64,000 nucleotides of DNA from Actinomadura opuntiae (GTDB lineage Bacteria > Actinomycetota > Actinomycetes > Streptosporangiales > Streptosporangiaceae), in NCBI RefSeq assembly GCF_030283205.1, contig NZ_JASNWF010000004.1:186001-250000 (forward strand), in the 5' to 3' direction. The position numbers and the translations under genes were made by a program. The notes under the pieces were generated by a model, which was not told the origin of the DNA, did not search any database, and was given only the letters and a program-made list of their open reading frames with translations. Positions 57,726-64,000 of the stretch are shown here, piece by piece (within the stretch, counting starts at the first letter, position 1; each line of letters begins with the position of its first letter).

Positions 57726-59723
57726 TCAGCCTGCGGTAGGGGTGCCCGTCCTGGCGGCGGTGGGCGCGCTCCTCAGGAACTTGGCGGCCACCTTGGACGC
57801 GGAGACGGGCCCCTCGATCGCGACGGCGAACGCGAGGTCGCCGTGGGAGCCGACGAACCAGGAGACCGTCTTGTCGCGGCCGCCCTCGGCGTACTGGGCG
57901 TAGGCGGCCGTGCCGGCGACCTCGCTGGTGACGTGGGCGGCCTGCGCGACGCCCCGGGAGACCGTGCGGGTCATCACGCTCTTCAGGTCGGCGATGGCCT
58001 GCGACTGCAGGTTCTGCGGCGGGACGTCGGCGGGCTTGCTCGGGTCCTTGAGCACGTACGGGGACCGCCAGGTGCCGTTCTCGGCGGCGCCCGCCACGAG
58101 CGCCATCGCCAGGGGGCTCACCTGGACGCCGTCCCCGACCATCGCGGCGGCCTTGGCGCCCTCGCTGTTCAGCGGCGGCAGGGAGCCGGTGAACGCCGGG
58201 ACGGAAGCGCCCCAGCCGCGGCCGATCCCGAGCTGCGCCGCCTCGGCCTGCAGGGCCCGCGCGTCGAGCTTGCCGCTCAGCTGGGCGAGGGTGGTCTTGC
58301 AGCCGAGGGCGAAGTGGCTGGCGAAGCTCGCGCCCGCGTGCGCCTTGTTGGTGAAGGTCTTCCCGCCGACGGTCACGCTTGCGGGGCACTCGGTCTTGGT
58401 GCCGCTGTTCATCCCCGCGCGGGCGAACAGCGCCTCGGCGGTGACGATCCCGAACGTCATGCCGGCCGGGTAGTGGGCCTCGAAGGCGCGGTTCTCGCCG
58501 CCGGTGCCGTGGTTGGAGACGGCGACGACCTGGCCGGTTGCCGGGCGCAGCGCCACCATCGATGCCGGGTAGGGCAGCCCCTTGAGCGCGTTGTCGGCCT
58601 TGCGCTGGACGCTCGGGTCCAGCGTGGTGGAGACCTCCTGCGGGGGCAGCCCGTCCCACGTCTTCAGCACCTGCGTGGCCTTGCCGGAGGAGTCCTGGGC
58701 GACCACCTTGACGGTCGGCGTCCCGGCGAGCCGGCGCTGCTGCAGCAGCTGGATGCCGCTGACGCCGATGGTGTCGCCCGGCTGGTAGGGGGCGCCGACC
58801 TGCTGGAGCAGGTCGGCGGTGGCCGGGCCGAGGCCGCCGACCAGTTCCGGCGCGTAGTTCGGCGCGCTCGGGGTCTCGATCGGGTGGTTCTGGACGCCCG
58901 GGATCTGGAGGAGCCGGTTGGCCAGCGGCCGCTGCTGCGGGTACCGCAGCGTCAGCAGCGGCAGGAACTTCTGCGGCGGGGCCGAGCGCACCCGGCCGAG
59001 CAGCCGCTCGGAGTCCAGCCGGCGGCCGCCGTCGAACTTGGCGACCTTGGTGAGCTGGTCGATGGTGCGCTGCGGGTCGGCGAGGTGCCCGGGGACGACC
59101 CCGAAGTTGTAGGTCAGCACCTCGTGCAGCATGCTGCGGCCCGTGCCGTCCTTGATCGTGGCGCGGGCCGGGACCTCGGACACGACCGCGAGGCGCTGGC
59201 CGGGGCCGAGCTCGGGGTTGATGATCGAGGGGTTCCAGACGACCTTCCACTGGCCGCCGACCCGGCGCAGGTGCATGTGGCCGAGGTACTCCCAGGGCTG
59301 GCCGTTCTCGCCAAGGTCGACCTTCACCGAGAAGCGCGCGTCGGCGTCGTCGCCCTTCTTGGCGATCGACTTGACCTTGGCGTCGTCCACCCGGCCCTGC
59401 CCGCCGGAGACGCCGAGCGACAGCCGCAGCGACGCCGCGTCCAGCTGGGCCCGGACGGCGCCGAGCGCGGAGGCGACCGCCTTCTGGTCGGCGCCGGTGG
59501 TCTTCTTCGCGGCGGCCGGGTAGTTGCCGACCTGCCAGGCGATCAGGAAGTCGCGGACGGCGGGCATCGCGGACGGCTCCGCCCAGCAGCCCGTCGTCAT
59601 CGTCGCGACGAGGGCCCCGCAGGCCGCCAGCGAGACGGCGCGGCGCCGGACGGTGCGGCTCCCGCGCGGGAGCCGCCGCGGCGTGCGGGCGGGTCGGCCT
59701 CGGTTGCTCTTCGACACCCTCAC
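57726..59723 (-). CDS. Penicillin-binding-protein-like protein without transpeptidase motifs
   Basis: A 665-residue exported protein: basic N terminus, hydrophobic helix (about 29-44), an imperfect lipobox ending in C46, an NTF2-like MecA_N domain (about 50-165), a dimerisation region and a penicillin-binding transpeptidase-fold domain (about 360-655, entered by [17 protein letters not shown]). The catalytic motifs are gone: SxxK reads MTFG (422-425), SxN reads GCK (474-476) and KTG is missing at VAGTAA (602-607). It is thus probably not an active transpeptidase but a structural or regulatory partner in septal wall synthesis. GTG start overlaps the smpB stop, and the operon begins with ftsEX. 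Confidence 0.82.
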   Translation of the reverse strand: MRVSKSNRGRPARTPRRLPRGSRTVRRRAVSLAACGALVATMTTGCWAEPSAMPAVRDFLIAWQVGNYPAAAKKTTGADQKAVASALGAVRAQLDAASLRLSLGVSGGQGRVDDAKVKSIAKKGDDADARFSVKVDLGENGQPWEYLGHMHLRRVGGQWKVVWNPSIINPELGPGQRLAVVSEVPARATIKDGTGRSMLHEVLTYNFGVVPGHLADPQRTIDQLTKVAKFDGGRRLDSERLLGRVRSAPPQKFLPLLTLRYPQQRPLANRLLQIPGVQNHPIETPSAPNYAPELVGGLGPATADLLQQVGAPYQPGDTIGVSGIQLLQQRRLAGTPTVKVVAQDSSGKATQVLKTWDGLPPQEVSTTLDPSVQRKADNALKGLPYPASMVALRPATGQVVAVSNHGTGGENRAFEAHYPAGMTFGIVTAEALFARAGMNSGTKTECPASVTVGGKTFTNKAHAGASFASHFALGCKTTLAQLSGKLDARALQAEAAQLGIGRGWGASVPAFTGSLPPLNSEGAKAAAMVGDGVQVSPLAMALVAGAAENGTWRSPYVLKDPSKPADVPPQNLQSQAIADLKSVMTRTVSRGVAQAAHVTSEVAGTAAYAQYAEGGRDKTVSWFVGSHGDLAFAVAIEGPVSASKVAAKFLRSAPTAARTGTPTAG

Positions 59724-60193
59724 CGTCTCCTGAACCGGGCGGCCGCCGCCTTCTGCATCTCCCGGTCGGCTTCCCGCTTGGCGATGGCCTGGCGCTTGTC
59801 GTAGGCCTTCTTACCACGGGCCAGGCCGATCTCGACCTTGGCCCTGCCGTCCTTGAAGTACAGCGACAGGGGGATCAGCGTCCAGCCGGGCTCGGACGAC
59901 TTGGCGATGATCTTCTGGATCTCGCGCCGGTTCAGCAGCAGCTTGCGGCGGCGCCGCGGCGCGTGGTTGGTCCAGGTGCCCTGCGTGTACTCGGGGATGT
60001 GCACGTTCTCCAGCCACACCTCGCCGTCCATCACGTGGGCGTAGCCGTCGGCGAGGGAGGCGCGGCCGGCGCGCAGCGCCTTGACCTCGGTGCCCATCAG
60101 CACCATGCCCGCCTCCCACGTGTCGTCGATGTGGTAGTCGTAGCGGGCACGCTTGTTCTGGGCGATGAGCTTGCGCCCTGTGTCGCGTGGCAC
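59720..60193 (-). CDS. smpB: SsrA-binding protein SmpB
   Basis: A 157-residue protein with the full SmpB pattern: [40 protein letters not shown], the NxHIPEY loop ([13 protein letters not shown]), [20 protein letters not shown] and the basic tail [20 protein letters not shown] that enters the mRNA channel. It binds tmRNA, here encoded 2.3 kb away on the same strand. It lies 4 bp after the S41 protease gene and is coupled to the PBP-like gene by GTGA. Confidence 0.97.
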   Translation of the reverse strand: MPRDTGRKLIAQNKRARYDYHIDDTWEAGMVLMGTEVKALRAGRASLADGYAHVMDGEVWLENVHIPEYTQGTWTNHAPRRRRKLLLNRREIQKIIAKSSEPGWTLIPLSLYFKDGRAKVEIGLARGKKAYDKRQAIAKREADREMQKAAAARFRRR

Positions 60194-60197
60194 GTGA

Positions 60198-61367
60198 TCA
60201 GTCCTTGTCCGGCGTCGTCGCGAGCAGGCCGCGCAGCACCGTCCGGCCGCGCTGCTCGGCCTCTGAGGGAGGGCGGTCGGCGGAGACCGCCACGTCGGGC
60301 TCGATCCCTACCCCGTCGAGGTTACGGCCGCCCGGGGTGCGGTAGCGACCCACGGTCAGCTCGATCGCCGACCCGTCGGACAGCCGGACGGACTGCTGCA
60401 CCGAGCCCTTCCCGTACGTACGCGATCCTATGATCACCGCGCGGTCCCGGTCGCGCAGGGACCCGGCGACCACCTCGGCGGCGCTGGCGGTCCCGGCGTC
60501 GACCAGCACGACGAGCGGGGTCCGCGCGTCGCCCGGCGCGGTGACCATGCGCTTCTGGACGGGCTCGCCGCGCGGCTCGTAGGTGACCACGAGGCCGCCG
60601 GGCAGGAACGCCGACGCGGTCCGGACCGCCTCGTCGAGCAGCCCGCCGGGGTCGCCGCGCAGGTCGAGCATGACGCCGCCGGACGGGGCCCCGGACGGCG
60701 ACCGTCCGGTCACCGCGTCGCGGACCTGCCGGCCGGTGCCGCGGGTGAACGCGCCGACCCGGATCAGCCGGACGTGCCCTGGCAGGTCGGTCACGGTGAC
60801 GTCGCCTCCGGTGACGGGGGTGCGGACGAGATGGAACTCCTCTGTCCGACGCCCGCGCAGCACGGTGAGTTCGACCGCCGCGCCGGGACGGCCGCGCAGC
60901 GCCCGGCCGACCCGCGTCACGTCCCAGCCGTCCACCGGGCTCCCGCCGACCCGGGCGACCACGTCCCCGGCCAGGACCCCGGCGCGGGCGGCGGGGGTGC
61001 CCGGCTGGACGCTCGCGACCCGCACCCGGGGGTCGCCGTCAGCGCTGCCGAGCCACAGCCCGACGCCGCTGTAGCGGCCGTTCAGCCGGCCCTCCATGTC
61101 GTCGTACCGGGCGGCCGGGTAGTAGCGGGCCCACCGGTCGCCGAGGCCGCGGAGCATGCCCTCGATGGCGGCGCGGTCGAGCTCGCCGCGGCCGACGGGG
61201 CGCGCGGCCCGGCCGCCGATCTTCGCGGCGGCCTCGTCCAGCACCGACCCGCCCGCGGCGGCCCGGCGGTCCGGACGGCCCTCGCCGCTCAGCACCCCGA
61301 GCCCGTAGGCGCACAGGATCGCGGTGGCGACGGCGGCGCCGCGCAGCAGGCGGCCTGGGACGGACAT
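60198..61367 (-). CDS. S41 family carboxy-terminal processing peptidase
   Basis: A 389-residue exported protease. Signal or anchor helix at about 8-26, PDZ domain at about 95-180 ([30 protein letters not shown]), then the catalytic core: [16 protein letters not shown], the Ser in [16 protein letters not shown] (about 295) and the Lys in RTYGKGSVQ (about 323). It cleaves C termini of periplasmic or cell-wall proteins. Its place between ftsX and smpB is conserved in actinobacteria. Substrate unknown. Confidence 0.9.
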   Translation of the reverse strand: MSVPGRLLRGAAVATAILCAYGLGVLSGEGRPDRRAAAGGSVLDEAAAKIGGRAARPVGRGELDRAAIEGMLRGLGDRWARYYPAARYDDMEGRLNGRYSGVGLWLGSADGDPRVRVASVQPGTPAARAGVLAGDVVARVGGSPVDGWDVTRVGRALRGRPGAAVELTVLRGRRTEEFHLVRTPVTGGDVTVTDLPGHVRLIRVGAFTRGTGRQVRDAVTGRSPSGAPSGGVMLDLRGDPGGLLDEAVRTASAFLPGGLVVTYEPRGEPVQKRMVTAPGDARTPLVVLVDAGTASAAEVVAGSLRDRDRAVIIGSRTYGKGSVQQSVRLSDGSAIELTVGRYRTPGGRNLDGVGIEPDVAVSADRPPSEAEQRGRTVLRGLLATTPDKD

Positions 61368-61421
61368 GACGGCCAGTGTAAAACCGCGGCCGCCCGCCCC
61401 CGCCGGACTTGCGGCGGACCG

Positions 61422-62327
61422 CTAGATCTTCAGGTATCTGCGCAGCGTGAGGAACGAGGACGCGGCGCAGAGCAGCACGCCGAAGCAGATCGACACGATG
61501 ATGACCATGATCACCTGGAACCAGCCGAGCTGGCTGACCAGCTGCACCGTCCCGGCCAGCCGGTCGATCAGCAGTTTCTTGCTGATCACCAGCAGCACCG
61601 AGGCGAACAGCCCGCCGATCAGTCCCGCGATCGCGCCCTCCAGGATGAAGGGCAGCTGGATATAGGTGTTGGACGCGCCGACCAGCCGCATGATGCCGGT
61701 CTCCCGCCGCCGGTTGAACGCCGACAGCCGGACCGTGTTCCCGACCAGCAGGACCGACGCGATCACCTGGATCAGCGCGATGCCCAGCGCGGCCGCCTGC
61801 AGCCCGTTCAGGATCTTGAAGAACTTCTTCAGGATCTGCTGCTCGTTGATCACCGTGTCGACGCCGGGACGCCCCAGCATCGCCTGCGCGACCGGTTTGT
61901 ACTCCTCGGGGTTCTTCAGCTTCACCCGGAACGAGTCGGGGATGTCGCCCTCACGGGTGCTCTGCACGAAGCCGGGCGAGCCGGAGAAGCGGTCCTTGAA
62001 CCGCGAGTACGCCTGCTGCTTGGTCTCGTACTGCACGTCGGAGACGTTCGGCATCTTCTGCAGCTGCTGCTTGATCGACGCGCGCTGCTCGTCGGTGACG
62101 TCCTGCTTCTGGCAGTTGGCGTTGGAACTGGTCTTGGCGCACAGGAAGATCGAGACCTCGATCTTGTCGTACCAGTAGTCCTTGGACGCGGCCACCTGCT
62201 GGCGCAGCAGCAGTCCGGTGCCGAAGAGCGCCATGGCGATGGCGACGGTGATGACCAGGGAGATCGTCATCGTCAGGTTCCGGCGGAGACCGATCCAGAT
62301 CTCCTGCATAACGAACTGTACGCGCAT
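61422..62327 (-). CDS. ftsX: Cell division protein FtsX
   Basis: A 301-residue FtsX permease-like protein with four helices (about 20-42, 175-197, 222-245, 270-295) and an extracytoplasmic domain between helices 1 and 2 (CAKTSSNANCQKQDVTDEQR), where two Cys may form a disulfide. MRLVGASNTYIQLPFILEGA is the conserved loop. With FtsE it forms a complex that activates peptidoglycan hydrolases (RipC-type in actinobacteria). The start is ATG 62327. Confidence 0.95.
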   Translation of the reverse strand: MRVQFVMQEIWIGLRRNLTMTISLVITVAIAMALFGTGLLLRQQVAASKDYWYDKIEVSIFLCAKTSSNANCQKQDVTDEQRASIKQQLQKMPNVSDVQYETKQQAYSRFKDRFSGSPGFVQSTREGDIPDSFRVKLKNPEEYKPVAQAMLGRPGVDTVINEQQILKKFFKILNGLQAAALGIALIQVIASVLLVGNTVRLSAFNRRRETGIMRLVGASNTYIQLPFILEGAIAGLIGGLFASVLLVISKKLLIDRLAGTVQLVSQLGWFQVIMVIIVSICFGVLLCAASSFLTLRRYLKI

Positions 62328-62525
62328 GCCTCGCTGTCCTTGATCGCCTGTGTCCCGCCGCCGGCACGGGCGCCGCGGTGCGGGCCCGGACGGGCGTCTG
62401 CCTGCCTCTGTCCGAGTCGTACGCCCGGTGGGGTTCGTCGGTTCAGATGGTGCCGCCGCTGGAGGGGTCCGCGGCGGTGGCCCTTCGGGCCGTGGTCGGT
62501 GGGGGCTGGTACCGGCCCGGTCGGG

Positions 62526-63215
62526 TCAATACGCCTGGCCGTACACGCCGCGGGACTGGTCGCGCACGACCCGCCCGTCCTCGAGTTCGACGACGCGCTT
62601 GCGGAACGCGTCGACGATGGCGGCGTCGTGGGTGGCCATGACGACGGTCGTGCCGGTCCGGTTGATGCGGTCCAGCACCTTCATGATGCCGATCGAGGTC
62701 GCGGGGTCGATGTTCCCCGTCGGCTCGTCCGCCAGCAGGATCATCGGCCGGTTGACGAACGCCCGCGCGATCGCGACGCGCTGCTGCTCGCCGCCGGACA
62801 GCTCGTCCGGCATCCGGTGGGCCTTGCCCTCCAGGCCGACCAGGTCGATGACCTCGGGGACGACCTTGCCGATGAACCGCCGCGGCTTGCCGATCACCTC
62901 GAGGGCGAACGCGACGTTCTCGAAGACGTTCTTGTTGGGGAGCAGCCGGAAGTCCTGGAAGACGCAGCCGATCCTGCGGCGCAGGTGCGGCACCTTCCAG
63001 TTGCTCAGGCGGCTCAGGTCCTTGCCCGCCACGTGCACGTGACCCTGGGACGGGCGCTCCTCCTTGAGGACGAGGCGCAGGAAGGTCGACTTCCCGGACC
63101 CGGACGGGCCCACCAGGAACAGGAACTCGCCCTTCTCGATGCCGACGTTGACATGCTGGAGAGCGGGGCGGTTCTGGCTCGGGTAGACCTTGGTGACGTT
63201 GTCGAAATTGATCAC
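62526..63215 (-). CDS. ftsE: Cell division ATP-binding protein FtsE
   Basis: A 229-residue ABC ATPase: Walker [10 protein letters not shown] (37-45), Q-loop CVFQDFRLL, signature [14 protein letters not shown], Walker [15 protein letters not shown]-loop TTVVMATHD. The opening [20 protein letters not shown] is typical FtsE. It powers conformational change of FtsX at the septum. There is a 198-bp spacer before ftsX, longer than usual, which contains GC-rich inverted repeats but no gene that I recognise. First gene of the operon. Confidence 0.96.
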   Translation of the reverse strand: MINFDNVTKVYPSQNRPALQHVNVGIEKGEFLFLVGPSGSGKSTFLRLVLKEERPSQGHVHVAGKDLSRLSNWKVPHLRRRIGCVFQDFRLLPNKNVFENVAFALEVIGKPRRFIGKVVPEVIDLVGLEGKAHRMPDELSGGEQQRVAIARAFVNRPMILLADEPTGNIDPATSIGIMKVLDRINRTGTTVVMATHDAAIVDAFRKRVVELEDGRVVRDQSRGVYGQAY

Positions 63216-63660
63216 GGCTGCATCACGGCGGTTCAGTCTAGGGGTTGGGGAGCGGCCCGGCCGGTGACCGCGGACCGGCCGTCCGCGCTCGGTGACTCGT
63301 GCCGCCCGGCTCCGCGACCAGGGGGGCCGTGGAGCCTTCGAGCAGTGTAGAGGGGACAGTCAACTACCTCGTCCCGCTCCGTGGGGTGGGAACGCCCGGG
63401 GCCCGCCGCGTTCAACGGCGTGTCGCGCGCGGACGGGACGACGGCGCGGACGGCGCCGCGCGGGGCCCCGACCTGTCCGTGCTGTGTCATGTACCGTCTC
63501 CCGACGTCCGGCCGTTTCATGCCGTCAAGCTCCCGGACTTGCCGGAACGACCATACAGTCCGGCTACGCTGGATGATGGCGAAAGATACCTAATCGGTCG
63601 ACGATCGACGTCATCCCCGCACGGAGCCACGTACCGTTCACGGAGATTGGGGCCCACGAC
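63216..63660. promoter_or_regulatory. Divergent spacer upstream of ftsE
   Basis: This 445-bp region carries no supported gene; overlapping frames at 63292-63664 lack motifs and ribosome sites. It must contain the ftsE promoter on the minus strand and that of the small protein gene at 63661. I could not place clear -10/-35 elements. prfB, the usual upstream neighbour of ftsE, is not present in the window. Confidence 0.4.
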
Positions 63661-63846
63661 ATGAGCTGCGAACACCTCATCTGCGCTCGGTGCTCGAATC
63701 CGGTGGTCGAGGGACGCTGCGCCACCTGCCGCGCCGCGCGCGCCGAACTGCACCACCACGGGCCCTCGGTGCCGCCCGCCGTCGTCCTGGCCGTCCTCGT
63801 GGGCCTGCTCTTCGCGGCCCTGGTCCTGCAGCGCGTCTACGGCTGA
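63661..63846 (+). CDS. Small zinc-ribbon membrane protein
   Basis: A 61-residue protein with two Cys pairs, CARC (8-11) and CATC (20-23), spaced like a zinc ribbon, followed by His-rich EXLHHHG and a single hydrophobic helix (about 37-57, PAVVLAVLVGLLFAALVLQR). Such tail-anchored mini-proteins are common next to actinobacterial cell-division genes, but the function is unknown. ATG 63661 has only a distant GGAG. Confidence 0.6.
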   Translation: MSCEHLICARCSNPVVEGRCATCRAARAELHHHGPSVPPAVVLAVLVGLLFAALVLQRVYG

Positions 63847-63861
63847 GCTCAGCGCCCGGTT

Positions 63862-64000
63862 TCAGGGCTTCTTGATGGGCGGGGTGGCGGCCTTGGAGAT
63901 CGCGCCGTCGTCGGCCAGCATCTCGGCCTTCTGCTGCGGCTTGCCCTTCTTCGCGCGCGGCGGATCGTAGGCGGCGAACTGGAGCGTCGCCGAAGTGTCG
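63862..64000 (-). CDS. C-terminal fragment of an unidentified protein
   Basis: A frame entering from the right edge and ending at TGA 63862-63864. The 46 visible residues (DTSATLQFAAYDPPRAKKGK, QQKAEMLADDGAISKAATPP, IKKP) are charged and probably a disordered tail. The family cannot be told from this piece. It is convergent with the small zinc-ribbon gene. Confidence 0.45.
   Translation of the reverse strand, partial: DTSATLQFAAYDPPRAKKGKPQQKAEMLADDGAISKAATPPIKKP

Noticed and set aside
1..64000. CRISPR array, insertion sequence or prophage
   Set aside because: No regularly spaced repeats, transposase, integrase or phage structural genes were seen; the tandem repeats found are 18-bp duplications with no spacers.

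Overview
The window is very GC-rich throughout, with GTG starts, ATGA/GTGA stop-start overlaps and actinobacterial gene families (SmpB/tmRNA next to ftsEX, DUF2613, an AftD-like arabinofuranosyltransferase, DUF3068, EI24, F420-type luciferase-like oxidoreductase). This points to a chromosomal segment of a filamentous actinobacterium. Thermomonosporaceae (Actinomadura-like) is a plausible guess, but that is inference, not a match.

Layout. 1-8.8 kb: a thiolase tail, a TetR regulator, three tandem secreted proteins of unknown function (two are paralogues), a DoxX-like protein, and an operon of a degenerate ABC ATPase, a YhgE/Pip membrane protein and its own TetR regulator behind a near-perfect palindromic operator, facing a MarR regulator. 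9-20 kb: an acyl-CoA catabolic block (FadD19-like ligase, two cysteine-less thiolase-like proteins, tandem DUF35 protein, second acyl-CoA ligase, enoyl-CoA hydratase, nitronate-monooxygenase-like flavoprotein) with several sites resembling the KstR box TNNAACNNGTTNNA. The same box recurs at 37-38 kb before an F420-type oxidoreductase and an NTF2-fold protein, and a fused FadE34-type dehydrogenase lies at 31.6-33.8 kb, so a steroid or similar side-chain regulon is likely. A small RelE-type toxin-antitoxin pair sits inside this block. 19.6-31.6 kb: envelope genes (DUF3068, methyltransferase, acyltransferase, AftD-like GT-C protein, GT4, GT2, DUF2613, polytopic membrane protein).

38.6-56.2 kb is the most unusual part. 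It holds two FxsA/FxsB-type radical-SAM peptide systems mixed with conflict-system ATPases. Locus 1: an EAD2-tagged nucleotide-cyclase-like protein; a 64-aa precursor ending in GFDNRA; an FxsB radical SAM/SPASM enzyme; then, on the other strand, an MFS exporter, an EAD2-VMAP protein, a MoxR AAA+ ATPase and a 1386-aa fusion of a vWA-like SAV_2336 region with an NB-ARC/TPR module. Locus 2: an nSTAND-TPR ATPase, a 61-aa precursor with an internal GFDN motif plus a FED motif, an FxSxx-COOH-system NB-ARC/TPR protein, and a second FxsB. Fxs enzymes are known to form three-residue cyclophanes on aromatic-x-x motifs. Both precursors here carry FDN rather than the eponymous FxS. The inferred picture is a modified-peptide (triceptide-like) output wired to a vWA-MoxR-VMAP signalling device.

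56.2-64 kb: a RimJ/RimL-type acetyltransferase, the tmRNA gene (ssrA), a structured spacer, and the operon ftsE-ftsX-S41 protease-smpB-pseudo-penicillin-binding protein. The last protein lacks all three transpeptidase motifs.
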